Source: Polyangiaceae bacterium (GTDB lineage: Bacteria > Myxococcota_A > Polyangia > Polyangiales > Polyangiaceae). From it: a DNA stretch of 64,000 nucleotides. The DNA lies in the NCBI GenBank assembly GCA_016719945.1, contig JADJYE010000002.1:620001-684000 (forward strand), read 5' to 3'. The notes under the pieces were generated by a model. The model was given only the letters and a program-made list of their open reading frames with translations. It did not search any database and had not been told where the DNA came from. The position numbers were made by a program, and so were the translations under genes. Shown one piece after another: positions 26,294 through 35,220 of this stretch (positions are counted from its first letter, which is position 1; every line of letters begins with the position of its first letter).

Positions 26294-27961
26294 ATGCCCG
26301 CGGGAGACGAAGACGAGGACGGTGGCTCGACGCTCGCGGGGAACGGCGACGCGAACGAGAACAAGTACCTTCGCCTCGAGATCCCCGCGTTCGCGACCGA
26401 CCCCGCGGGAGACCCGGACGGCGGGCCCAACGCCGGCGACCACGGCGCCCCGATGACCTCCTTTCTCCGACTCGGGGCCGCGTCCCTCGAGCTGGAGCCC
26501 GGGGACGAGCTCGTGCCCTACGCGTTCATGTCGGGGCCGGCGGGGACCCAGGCCCCGTACGAGGAGGACCCCGCCGACTTCAGCGGGGATCCCGCGAATG
26601 TCTGGTCGACCACGGTCTTCATCGACGACGAGCGCAACCGTGGCGCAGGGAACGTCGAGCCGGCCGGGGCGAGCGGTCACGGGATGACCCCGGCGGAGCG
26701 GCGCGCGTGGCACACCCACCACCTGCTCGGGCGCGGCGGCTTCCGCGACCACGCCGACGGCAACCGGGTGACGACGACCTATGGCGACAAGCTCGAGGTC
26801 ATCCGCGGCAACTACAAGCTCGTCGTGCTCGGCCGACAGGACGACGCCGGCAACGGGATGGGCTTCGACATGAGCGGCAACCACCTCCAGGACTTCGCGC
26901 AGGCGACGATGCCGGGCGCGTCGGTGACCGTGGAGTGGATCCAGAACGCGTACCTGCCGTCGGCCCCGCTCGACCTCGACGGCGACCTGTACTCGGGCGG
27001 CGCGTGGCTGCTCATCAACTCGACCGAGCGCGTCTACCAAACCAGCCGCAACGCAGGGAGCTTTCGAGAGCAGGTCTGGGGCGAGAAGAACGAGACGTAC
27101 ACCGGGTCGGAGAACCCGAAGCGCATCGGCGAGTCGGACGACGACGGCTACCAGGGCCACCCGACCGACGGCGACGCCCACGCGATCGGCGAGCCCACGG
27201 TGGACGCGGCCGAGTTTCAGCGGCGGCTGCGTCCTTCCTCGAAGGGCCTACCGCGTGGCAACCCCCACATCATCGACAAGACCTGGGCCACGAAGATCGA
27301 GGGCTACACCGGCTCCAGAAAGCTGAAGGTCCCCGAGATCGTCGAGCAGACCTGGGCACAGAGCGCGACGTCGACGACCGACGTGCTCGGCGCCGTGACC
27401 GACACGACGAACATCGTCGGGGCCCAGACCTCGACGACCGACGTCGTGGGGCCAGTGACCGAGACCACGAGCATCACAGGGCCCGTCACCACCACCACCA
27501 CGGTGCTGGGGCCCGTGACCGAGATCACGACCGTCGGCATTCAATCGTCGGTCACGACGGCGGCCGCGATCAACGAGGTCACGACGGTCACCGGGCCGAA
27601 AGGCAGCCTGACGAACGCCATCTCTGTCGAGGAGCTGACCAACGCCGCGAACGTGATCTCGACGACCAACGCGGGCACCAACATCAGCCTGTCGTACGCG
27701 AGCGTCGGCGTCGGCGTCGGCATCGCGGTGGCGAAGGCGTCGCTCGACCTCGCGGCGTTCGTCGCCGACATCACCGTCGCGGTCTTCAAGCTCTCGGGAG
27801 AGGCGAACCTCCTCACGCTCGAGCTCTACGCCGGCATCAAGTACGAGCTGGAGGCCTCGGAGGGCAAGGTGATCACCCCGAAGGGCGAGGAGGTCACCAT
27901 GACCAAGACGACCACGTCCCTCGCCAACAGTACGACCTGCGTGAAGTACAGCATCAACTGA
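26294..27961 (+). CDS. Thr-rich repeat spike-associated protein (tandem copy 1)
   Basis: 555 residues; no recognised domain. Blocks in order: acidic N-terminus; NKYLRLEIPAF and FLRLGAASLELEPGDELVPYAFMSGPAG (about 25-95); DERNRGAGNVEP; DGNRVTTTYGDKLEVIRGNYKLVVLGRQDD (about 155-185), reminiscent of VgrG needle strands; ERVYQTSRNAGSFREQVWGEKNETYTGS; then decapeptide-like Thr repeats (TTNIVGAQTS, TTDVVGPVTE, TTSITGPVTT) at about 360-420; then a hydrophobic stretch (SVGVGVGIAVAKASLDLAAFVADITVAVFKL) and a Lys/Glu-rich end. Homologues at 27974 and 8681 also precede DUF2169-pentapeptide genes. Extended trimeric fibre, spike extension or pore-forming effector are all possible. It is the first gene of the plus-strand block. 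Confidence 0.72.
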   Translation: MPAGDEDEDGGSTLAGNGDANENKYLRLEIPAFATDPAGDPDGGPNAGDHGAPMTSFLRLGAASLELEPGDELVPYAFMSGPAGTQAPYEEDPADFSGDPANVWSTTVFIDDERNRGAGNVEPAGASGHGMTPAERRAWHTHHLLGRGGFRDHADGNRVTTTYGDKLEVIRGNYKLVVLGRQDDAGNGMGFDMSGNHLQDFAQATMPGASVTVEWIQNAYLPSAPLDLDGDLYSGGAWLLINSTERVYQTSRNAGSFREQVWGEKNETYTGSENPKRIGESDDDGYQGHPTDGDAHAIGEPTVDAAEFQRRLRPSSKGLPRGNPHIIDKTWATKIEGYTGSRKLKVPEIVEQTWAQSATSTTDVLGAVTDTTNIVGAQTSTTDVVGPVTETTSITGPVTTTTTVLGPVTEITTVGIQSSVTTAAAINEVTTVTGPKGSLTNAISVEELTNAANVISTTNAGTNISLSYASVGVGVGIAVAKASLDLAAFVADITVAVFKLSGEANLLTLELYAGIKYELEASEGKVITPKGEEVTMTKTTTSLANSTTCVKYSIN

Positions 27962-27973
27962 CGCCCACGACCC

Positions 27974-29668
27974 ATGGCCCGACCCAGCAGCCCTCCCAGC
28001 CCTCACGCTCCCCCTTCGAGCCCGACGCTCCCCCCTGCGCCGGTCGGGTCGGGCGGGGAGAACGAGCACAAGTACCTGCTGATCAAGGTCCCAGACTTCG
28101 CGCTCGACCCTGCCGGCGACCCCGCCGGGGGGCCGAACGCGGGTCGCTATGGCCTGCCCATGACGTCGTACCTGCGCCTCGGCGCCTCGTCCCTCGAGGC
28201 AGAGCCGGGCGACGACCTCGTGGCGTACGCGTTCATGTCGGGCCCCGCTGGCACGCAGACGCCGTACGAGGGGGACCCGGCCGACTTCAGGGCCGACCCG
28301 ACCCACGTCGAGACGACGACCGCGTTCATCGACGACGAGCGCAACCGCGGCGTCGGCAACGTCGAGCCCACCGGCGCGAGCGGCCACGGCATGACGCCCG
28401 CCCAGCGGCGGACCTGGCACACGAACCACCTGCTGTCGCGCGGCGGCTGGCGCGATCACTCGGACGGCAACCGCATCTCGACGACCTATGGCGACAAAGT
28501 CGAGGTGATCCGCGGCAACTACAAGCTGGTCGTGCTCGGCCGGCAGGACGACGCCGGCAACGCGATGGGGCACGACATGTCCGGCAACCACGTCCAGGAC
28601 TACGCCCAGGCCACGATGCCCGGAGCCTCGGTCACCGTCGAGTGGATCCAGAATGGCTATGTCCCCGCTGCCCCGCTCGACCTCGACGGCGACCTGTACT
28701 CGGGCGGCGCGTGGCTGCTCATCAACTCGACCGAGCGCGTCTACCAATACAGCCGCAACGCGGGAAATTTTCGAGAGCAGGTCTGGGGCGAGAAGAACGA
28801 GACGTACACCGGGTCGGAGAACCCGAAGCGCATCGGTGAGGCGGACGACGACGGCTACGAGGGCCACCCGACCGACGGCTCGCTGCACGCTATCGGCGAG
28901 CCCACGGTGGACGCGGCCGAGTTTCAGCGGCGGCTGCGTCCTTCCTCGAAGGGCCTACCGCGTGGCAACCCACACATCATCGAGAAGACCTGGGCCACGA
29001 AGATCGAGAGCTACACCGGCTCGAGGAAGCTGCGCGTGCCCGAGATCATCGAGGAGACCTGGGCCGAGAGCGTGACGTCGATGACCGACGTGCTCGGCGC
29101 GGTGACCGAGACGACCAACATCGTGGGCGCGCAGACGAGCACGACCAACGTCGTCGGACCGGTGACCGAGACGACGAGCATCACGGGGCCCGTCACCAAC
29201 ACCACGACGGTGCTCGGTCCGGTGACCGAGATCACGACGGTGGGCATTCAATCGTCGGTCACGACGGCGGCCATGATCAACGAGGTCACGACGGTCGCCG
29301 GGCCGATGGGCAGCATGACGAACGCCATCTCGGTCGAGGATCTGACCAACGCCGCGAACGTCATCTCGACGACCAACGCGGGCACCAACATCGACCTGTC
29401 GTTCGCGGCCGTCGGCGTCGACGTCGCCATCGGCGCGGTCAAGGTGGGCCTCGATATCGCGGCGTTCGTGGCCGACATCACCGTGGCGATCTTCAAGCTC
29501 TCGGGCGAGGCGAACCTGCTGACCCTCGACCTGTACGCCGGCATCAAATACGAGCTGGTCGCCTCCGAGGGGAAGAAGATCACCCCCAAGGGCGAGGAGG
29601 TCGCCATCACCAAGACGATGGTCACCGGCGAGGGCGGCGTGAAGACCGCGAGCTACAAGATCAACTGA
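27974..29668 (+). CDS. Thr-rich repeat spike-associated protein (tandem copy 2)
   Basis: 564 residues, a close tandem duplicate of the preceding gene, 12 bp downstream. The same blocks are present: a short Ser/Pro-rich N-terminus instead of the acidic one, YLLIKVPDFALDP, SYLRLGASSLEAEPGDDLVAYAFMSGPAG, the DGNRISTTYGDKVEVIRGNY core, the ETYTGSENPKRIGE segment, Thr decapeptides and the hydrophobic tail domain. Long stretches of DNA are identical between the copies (for example about 80 bases ending at 27264 and at 28981) while others differ, pointing to recent duplication or gene conversion. It lies 9 bp before DUF2169-pentapeptide copy 2, so this copy is the positional equivalent of the gene at 8681. 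Confidence 0.72.
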   Translation: MARPSSPPSPHAPPSSPTLPPAPVGSGGENEHKYLLIKVPDFALDPAGDPAGGPNAGRYGLPMTSYLRLGASSLEAEPGDDLVAYAFMSGPAGTQTPYEGDPADFRADPTHVETTTAFIDDERNRGVGNVEPTGASGHGMTPAQRRTWHTNHLLSRGGWRDHSDGNRISTTYGDKVEVIRGNYKLVVLGRQDDAGNAMGHDMSGNHVQDYAQATMPGASVTVEWIQNGYVPAAPLDLDGDLYSGGAWLLINSTERVYQYSRNAGNFREQVWGEKNETYTGSENPKRIGEADDDGYEGHPTDGSLHAIGEPTVDAAEFQRRLRPSSKGLPRGNPHIIEKTWATKIESYTGSRKLRVPEIIEETWAESVTSMTDVLGAVTETTNIVGAQTSTTNVVGPVTETTSITGPVTNTTTVLGPVTEITTVGIQSSVTTAAMINEVTTVAGPMGSMTNAISVEDLTNAANVISTTNAGTNIDLSFAAVGVDVAIGAVKVGLDIAAFVADITVAIFKLSGEANLLTLDLYAGIKYELVASEGKKITPKGEEVAITKTMVTGEGGVKTASYKIN

Positions 29669-29677
29669 GCGGGTCGA

Positions 29678-31912
29678 ATGCGCGTCAAGAACCTGACCCC
29701 CTTCCAGGCCGCGACGGTGCTGACCTCGCGCAGGCCGCCCCAGCCGGAGGTCGCCGTCATCGTCAAGGGCAGCGTCCGGCTCGCCCCCGGCCCCGCCCCC
29801 GTCGCCCTCGAGGAGCTCGCAGATCTGCACCATTTGACGGGTGACGTCTTCGCCGAGCAAGACCTCGACGGCGACGGACCCCTGCTCTACGCCAGCGACC
29901 TCGCGGAGCTCAAGCTCAACGCCGAGGTCCACCTCTCGGGGCGCTGCTATGCGCCCGGCGAGCGCCCCGCGAAGGAGCTGCCGGTCTTCGTGAAGGTCGG
30001 GGCGTGGAGCAAGGGCGCCACGGCCACGTCGGCGGTCCGCGGCGAGCCGTTCCTCGCGACCGCGCTGCCGCCCGCGTTCCGCCCGCTGAGCCCGAAGGCC
30101 GAGGAGCGCGCGCGGAAGCAGGGCAAGGAGTATGGCGCCAGGTGGGCGGCCGAGCGCAGGCCGTTCCGGTCCGTCGATTTCGACTGGAGCTACTTCAGCG
30201 CGGCGCCCGCCGATCAGCAGCTCAAGGGCTACCTGCGCGGCGACGAAGACGTGACGCTCCATAGCCTGCACCCGCGCCACGCTGTCCTCGAGACGCGGCT
30301 GCCGGGCCTCCGGGTGCGCGTGGTGCTGAAGGACGACAAGGGCGAGCTGCGCGAGGCGACGGCCGCGCTCGACACGGTCCTGTTCGAGACCGAACGCGCG
30401 ATCATGGCGCTGACGTGGCGCGCCCACCTGCCGGTGCGCGAGACCGACCTCGCCGACGTGCGCACCCTGCTCGTCGCGAGCGAGCCGCTCGGCGACTCGC
30501 CCAAGCCGCTCTCGTTCTATCGGCAGCGCATCGAGGCGTTCGAGGCCGACCCGGCGGGCCTGGGCGAGGCGGTGCCGAAGCAGTACCACGCGGTCTTCTT
30601 CAAGGACGAGCCGCCGCCGGGGCCGGTCGACGACAACCCGGTCGTCGCGTTGCTCGACAAGAAGCTGCCGGGGGCGTTCGGCGAGCACAGGGCCAAGATC
30701 AAGGAGGCCCTCGACAAGGCGGCGTCCGATCCGAAGAGCCGGCAGAAGATGGTGGAGCAGCTGGGGCAGATCGAGGCGGCCGAGGCCGACGCCCCGCCGC
30801 CGGCGCCTGCCACCAAACCCGGCACGTACCCCGAGCTGCACCTCCGGCGGCTCATGCGGGGCATCCTCGAGCGCTCCGCCAAGATCCGCGAGTCCGTCGC
30901 CGGGAAAGAGGTGCCAGCGCAGCACCTCGAGAAGCTCGAGAAGATCGATCGGCTCCCCCATGATCCCAAATGGAAGCAGCTCGACCCCGAGTACACGCCT
31001 CCGGTCGAGCCCATTTCGACCGACGAGCCTGGTCCCGGTCGGGATCTCCGAGAGCAAGATCTCACCGGGCGTGATCTCTCGGGGCTCGACCTGTCGGGCG
31101 CAGATCTGCGTCAGGCCATCTTGACGCGGTGCAACCTCGACGGCGCGAACCTGTCGGGCGCGAACCTGCGCGGCGCCGTCCTGTTCAAGGCGTCCTTGAA
31201 GAAGGCGCGCCTCATTGGCGCGAACCTCAGCCGCGCCAACCTGGTGCGGGCCGATTTCGCGGACGCAGACCTCAGCGAGGCCACGTTGACCGACGCCTTC
31301 TTCGAGGGCGCGACGCTGCGGCGCGCAAGGCTCCTTCGGGCGCGCGGCGAATACCCGCTGTTCATGAAGGCGGATCTGTCGGGCGCCGACCTGAGCGAGG
31401 TCGCGTTCGATCACGCCGACTTCACGGGCGCGCTCTTGAGAGACGCCGCCGGGCGGCGGGCCGTGATGTCGAAGAGCGCCATGGCCGACGTAGTAGCCTC
31501 GGGGCTCGACCTGACCGACGCGAAGATTTCGGGCTCCGGGCTCGGGCGCGCCGATCTGCGACGGGCGACCCTGGTGGGCCTGCGCGCGGAGCATTGCTTG
31601 CTCGTCGACGCGACCCTCGACGACGCCGACCTCGGCTTCGCGGTCCTCACTGGCGCACACCTCACCGGCGCGTCGGCCAAGCGCGCGAGCTTCTATGGCG
31701 CCAACCTGGCGGAGGCGCGCCTCTATCGCTGCGACCTCGAAGAGGCGCGCTTCGACAGGAGCAACCTGTTGTCGGCCGACCTGTGCAAGGCCCGCCTCGA
31801 GAAGACGAGCTTCCGGGGCGCGAGCTGCTACGACGCGCGCTTCCTGGGAGCGAGCGGCAAGGATGCAGACTTCGTCGACGCCGTCCTCGAGCGCTCGACC
31901 CTGGTGAGATGA
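29678..31912 (+). CDS. DUF2169 - pentapeptide fusion (copy 2)
   Basis: 744 residues. DUF2169 about 1-300: MRVKNLTPFQAATVLTSRRPPQPEVAVIVKGSV, FDWSYFSAAPADQQLKGYLRGDEDVTLHSLHP. Linker with DPEYTPPVEPISTDEPGPG, nearly the same as in copy 1, then pentapeptides from about 460 to the end (DLTGRDLSGLDLSGADLRQA). Compared with copy 1 (806 residues) the DUF2169 part lacks the segment around WANAFGGPEVGANPIG, so the adaptor surface may differ. Lies in the same order as in block 1 between a Thr-rich protein and a pentapeptide protein. Confidence 0.86.
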   Translation: MRVKNLTPFQAATVLTSRRPPQPEVAVIVKGSVRLAPGPAPVALEELADLHHLTGDVFAEQDLDGDGPLLYASDLAELKLNAEVHLSGRCYAPGERPAKELPVFVKVGAWSKGATATSAVRGEPFLATALPPAFRPLSPKAEERARKQGKEYGARWAAERRPFRSVDFDWSYFSAAPADQQLKGYLRGDEDVTLHSLHPRHAVLETRLPGLRVRVVLKDDKGELREATAALDTVLFETERAIMALTWRAHLPVRETDLADVRTLLVASEPLGDSPKPLSFYRQRIEAFEADPAGLGEAVPKQYHAVFFKDEPPPGPVDDNPVVALLDKKLPGAFGEHRAKIKEALDKAASDPKSRQKMVEQLGQIEAAEADAPPPAPATKPGTYPELHLRRLMRGILERSAKIRESVAGKEVPAQHLEKLEKIDRLPHDPKWKQLDPEYTPPVEPISTDEPGPGRDLREQDLTGRDLSGLDLSGADLRQAILTRCNLDGANLSGANLRGAVLFKASLKKARLIGANLSRANLVRADFADADLSEATLTDAFFEGATLRRARLLRARGEYPLFMKADLSGADLSEVAFDHADFTGALLRDAAGRRAVMSKSAMADVVASGLDLTDAKISGSGLGRADLRRATLVGLRAEHCLLVDATLDDADLGFAVLTGAHLTGASAKRASFYGANLAEARLYRCDLEEARFDRSNLLSADLCKARLEKTSFRGASCYDARFLGASGKDADFVDAVLERSTLVR

Positions 31913-31913
31913 A

Positions 31914-33695
31914 ATGACCCCGGACGATCTCATCGCCAAGGCTCGCAGCGCGGAGGGGCTCGGCCCGGAGCCGATCGCCGGGGTCGACCTCTCGGGCAAG
32001 GATCTGTCGGGCGCGAACCTGCGCGGCGCCAAGCTGTCGAACGTGCGGCTGGAGGACGCCAAGCTCGGCGGCGCCGACCTCTCGGGCGCCACCTTCGTGC
32101 AGTGCTCCTTCGCGCGCGCCGATCTGTCCAAGGCCGATCTGTCGGGGGCGACCTCGCTGCTCACCTCGTTCGAGAACGCCTCACTCCGTGGGGCGCAGCT
32201 CTCGGGCGCCAAGCTCATCGGCGCGGACCTCGGCGCCGCCGACCTCACCGGCGCCGACCTCACCGGCGCGGCCCTGCCGCGCGCGCGCGGCGCAGACAGC
32301 GTGTTCAGGGGCGCCACGCTCGTCGACGCGCGGCTCGACGCGTCGGTTCTCGACCGCGCCGACTTCGAGGGGGCCAAGGTCAGCGGGGCGAGCTTCGCGG
32401 TGTCTCGGCTCAGGGACGCGAGGTTCGACGGCGCGCGCCTCGAGCGGGTGACGTTCGTGGGAGCGGACCTGCGGCGCGCTTCGCTCGCGAAGAGCTCCCT
32501 CGCGGTGGGGCTGTTCGTGCGCGCCGACCTGCGCAGCGCGAGCTTGCCCAAGGGACTCGCCAAGTGTCAGTTCGATCACGCGCGGATGTCCGCTCGAGAC
32601 CCGCAGCCCGAGGGCGACACGGCGAGGGTCCATGCGAGCGAGGAGGAGGTCGCGAAGTGGGAGGCAGAGGAGGCGCACCCCGATCGCGTCGACCTCTCGG
32701 GCGCCGATCTTCGGTGCACGTCGTTCGTGGGCGTGAACCTCGCGGGCGCGAACCTCTCGAGGACGAACCTCGAGCTCACCCTGTTCGTCCAATGTGATCT
32801 CACCGGCGCCGACTTCTCGGGGGCGAAGGCGTCGCGCGCCGTCTTCTCCCAGGCCAAGCTAGGGGCTGCGCGCTTTCGTGATCACGATCTCGAGATGACC
32901 TTGTTCGACGGCGCCGACCTCACGGGCGCAGACTTCTCCGGCGCGACGCTGTCGATGGCGAACCTCTCCGGCGCGAAGCTGCGCGGCGCGACGTTCGCCG
33001 GGGCGTTCCTCAAGCTGACGAGCGTCAACGAGGCGGACCTCGACGGGGTGACGCTCGAGCGGGCCTCGCTGCAGCGGGTGGACTTCGAGCGCACCGACGT
33101 GCGAGCGCTGCCGCTGCGCGGTGTCAGGCTGGTGCGCTGCTCGTTCAAGGAGTCTGACCTCTCCGGGATGGATCTCGGAGGCACGGACATGACCGGCTGC
33201 GACTTCGCGCTGGCGAACCTGCGCGGGGCGAAGCTCTCCGGCTGCACGTTCGGCAGCGCGAGCTTCCGCGGCGCGACCCTGGACACCGCCGATCTCTCGG
33301 GCTGCCAGGCTCGGGGGGCCTTCTTCGGCGGCGCGTCCGCGAAGGGGGCGCGCTTCAGGGACGCAGACCTGCGGCGCTCGACGTTCATCGAGGCCGACGT
33401 CGCGTCCGCCGACTTCTGTGGGGCCGATCTCCGCGAGTCGCAGCTGGCCAAGCTGAAGGCCGAGGGGGCCCACTTCAGCGACGCGAAGATGGCGTACGCC
33501 GATCTCGCGCACGCCGATCTGAGGCGAGCGCAGCTCAGCGGCGCGGATCTGTTCACGGCGACCCTGCACAACGTGAAGGACGACGGCGCCTCCTACTCGG
33601 GCGCCAACCTACGCTCGGCCAAGCGCACCGACGTGGTCCGCCTCGAGGCCGAGGCCTGGCGACCTCCCCCGCGCGACACGAAGGAGAAGCGATGA
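31914..33695 (+). CDS. Pentapeptide-repeat protein (copy 2)
   Basis: 593 residues of A(D/N/K)LSGA-type pentapeptides (DLSGKDLSGANLRGAKLSNV) forming predicted beta-helices, split near residues 220-255 by a charged insert (RDPQPEGDTARVHASEEEVAKWEAEE). The C-terminus (VKDDGASYSGANLRSAKRTDVVRLEAEAW) matches the end of copy 1 (LKDSGAVYAGAVTTGARKPSPGRVAAEAW), so the two are full-length paralogues. Starts one base after the preceding stop and overlaps the DUF3540 gene by ATGA. Confidence 0.86.
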   Translation: MTPDDLIAKARSAEGLGPEPIAGVDLSGKDLSGANLRGAKLSNVRLEDAKLGGADLSGATFVQCSFARADLSKADLSGATSLLTSFENASLRGAQLSGAKLIGADLGAADLTGADLTGAALPRARGADSVFRGATLVDARLDASVLDRADFEGAKVSGASFAVSRLRDARFDGARLERVTFVGADLRRASLAKSSLAVGLFVRADLRSASLPKGLAKCQFDHARMSARDPQPEGDTARVHASEEEVAKWEAEEAHPDRVDLSGADLRCTSFVGVNLAGANLSRTNLELTLFVQCDLTGADFSGAKASRAVFSQAKLGAARFRDHDLEMTLFDGADLTGADFSGATLSMANLSGAKLRGATFAGAFLKLTSVNEADLDGVTLERASLQRVDFERTDVRALPLRGVRLVRCSFKESDLSGMDLGGTDMTGCDFALANLRGAKLSGCTFGSASFRGATLDTADLSGCQARGAFFGGASAKGARFRDADLRRSTFIEADVASADFCGADLRESQLAKLKAEGAHFSDAKMAYADLAHADLRRAQLSGADLFTATLHNVKDDGASYSGANLRSAKRTDVVRLEAEAWRPPPRDTKEKR

Positions 33696-34240
33696 GTCTA
33701 GCGTTCAAGCTGGTCGACGCCGAACGGCGAGGCGAGGCGGGTCTCTATCTCGGCCCTGCGCAGGTGCTCGAGGTGTCGGCCGATCACGTGGTGGTCTCCA
33801 CGCCCGGAGGTGCTGCGAGGGCAACGCTCGCGCTCGGGTATTCCTATGAGCCCCAGGTGGGGGACGACGTGCTCGCGATCGGCCGTGATGCCTCGACGTA
33901 TTGGGTCATCGGCGTCGTTCGCTCCACGGGCAAAGCGGTGATGGCGTTCCCCGGCGACCTAGAGCTGCGCGCGAACGATCGCATCTCGATCAACGCAGAG
34001 CAAGAGATCGCGATCGCCTCGCCCGACGTAGAGATCCGCTCCGACAAGCTGAGGATCTTCGCCGGCGCCGTGCTGCAGCACGCCGAGTCGTTGGCGCAGC
34101 GAGTGCGGGAGCTCTACACGCTACACGCGGGGCAGTCGCAGACCGTCGTCGAGGGGACCATCCTCTCGCAGTCGAAGCGGGCGAAGATCGTCACCGAAGA
34201 GACGGTGTCGGTGAACGGCCGCGAGATCCACCTGGGCTGA
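33692..34240 (+). CDS. DUF3540 protein (copy 2)
   Basis: 182 residues. LALGYSYEPQVGDDVLAIGRDASTYWVIGVV, then ANDRISINAEQEIAIASPDVEIRSDKLRIFAG and the end EETVSVNGREIHLG, aligning with copy 1 (EEKVTINGKEIFLG). The repeated strand pattern resembles VgrG needle segments; DUF3540 is regularly found beside DUF4150 tips. ATGA overlap with the pentapeptide gene and 4 bp before DUF4150-S41 copy 2 suggest one coupled unit. Confidence 0.82.
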   Translation: MSLAFKLVDAERRGEAGLYLGPAQVLEVSADHVVVSTPGGAARATLALGYSYEPQVGDDVLAIGRDASTYWVIGVVRSTGKAVMAFPGDLELRANDRISINAEQEIAIASPDVEIRSDKLRIFAGAVLQHAESLAQRVRELYTLHAGQSQTVVEGTILSQSKRAKIVTEETVSVNGREIHLG

Positions 34241-34244
34241 CGCC

Positions 34245-35216
34245 ATGCTCTCTGCCTCGACCCGCAACTCCGGCCAGAATGTCGCCTCCCCCGACGTGTG
34301 CAACACGCCGACCGGCACGGGCGTGGACGCGCCCATTCCGTACGTGAACACGGCGACCCACTCGCAGGCGGTAGCGTTCGCGACGACGGTGATGATCGAG
34401 GGCGGCAACGCGCTGACGATGGCGAGCTCGATCCCCTCGACCTCGGGCGATGAGTCCGGGACGTCGCACCCCGTGACCCGGCAGGAGGCGCGCTTCTCGA
34501 GCGGCAGCCCGTGCGTGTTCATCGAGCAGATGCCCGCCATTACGCTGTCGTGCACCTCGAGCGGCAACGCGATGAACGCCTCGAGCGGCGCCGTCGTGTC
34601 GCCGGGGGCGGCGACGGTGATGTTCACGTACGCCGGCGCCCAGGCGGAGGCGTTGTCGACCGACGCGGTGAGGGGGCTCGCCGCGGCGGTTCGCGGGGCG
34701 CCCGACGTCGTCACCTGGAGCCGCGAGGAGGGCGTCCTGGTCGTCCGCATCGCTCGCTTCACGGAGGACGTCGTGACGCTGGTGCGCCGGGCGCTTCGCC
34801 ATTGCGGCGCGTGCGAGCGGGTGACGCTCGACCTGCGCGGCAACCCAGGCGGCGATCTGGACGCAGCGCTCGCGCTGGCGGCGATGTTCACGCCGAGCGG
34901 CGCGGCCCTGGCACGCATCGTCTGGGCAGAGGGCGACGTCGAGGAGCGGCGAGCGCACGGCGGTCCCGAGCACGAGGGTGAGGTCGCGGTGAGGGTCGAT
35001 GGGGGAACGGCGTCGGCCGCCGAGGTCCTCGCCGCGGCGCTGGTCGATGTGCGCGGCGCCCATTGCCTCGGGGAGCGCACGGCTGGCAAGGGGACGGTCC
35101 AGGGTATCGTTCCGGGGCCGGACGGGAGCGCGACCTTCGCGACCATCGCGGAGGTCCTGCGAGCGGATGGCCGCCGGATCCACGGCGTCGGGGTCGAGCC
35201 GCGGGAGGCCCGGTAG
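34245..35216 (+). CDS. PAAR-like DUF4150 protein fused to S41 peptidase domain (copy 2)
   Basis: 323 residues. DUF4150 part: SPDVCNTPTGTGVDAPIPYVNTATHS, STSGDESGTSHPVTRQEARF, CVFIEQMPAITL. S41 part from about 155: VTLDLRGNPGGDLDAALALAAMF, VDGGTASAAEVLAAAL with the nucleophilic Ser, GERTAGKGTVQG with the Lys, and the family's closing ADGRRIHGVGVEPRE. It is closer to canonical S41 sequences than copy 1. There is no PDZ domain and no signal peptide, so export must be by the spike. It is the last gene of the plus-strand block and meets the HEAT lipoprotein gene head-on 4 bp later; unlike block 1 no COMM-like gene follows. Confidence 0.8.
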   Translation: MLSASTRNSGQNVASPDVCNTPTGTGVDAPIPYVNTATHSQAVAFATTVMIEGGNALTMASSIPSTSGDESGTSHPVTRQEARFSSGSPCVFIEQMPAITLSCTSSGNAMNASSGAVVSPGAATVMFTYAGAQAEALSTDAVRGLAAAVRGAPDVVTWSREEGVLVVRIARFTEDVVTLVRRALRHCGACERVTLDLRGNPGGDLDAALALAAMFTPSGAALARIVWAEGDVEERRAHGGPEHEGEVAVRVDGGTASAAEVLAAALVDVRGAHCLGERTAGKGTVQGIVPGPDGSATFATIAEVLRADGRRIHGVGVEPREAR

Positions 35217-35220
35217 ACGG

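Noticed and set aside
25687..28888. Large open frames overlapping the Thr-rich genes on both strands
   Set aside because: Arg/Gly-rich shadow translations; codon third-position GC and homology support only the Thr-rich protein frame.
2254..35216. Complete type VI secretion system
   Set aside because: Only spike, tip and adaptor-type genes are seen. No TssB/TssC sheath, Hcp, TssK, ClpV or TssM/L-like protein is encoded in the window.
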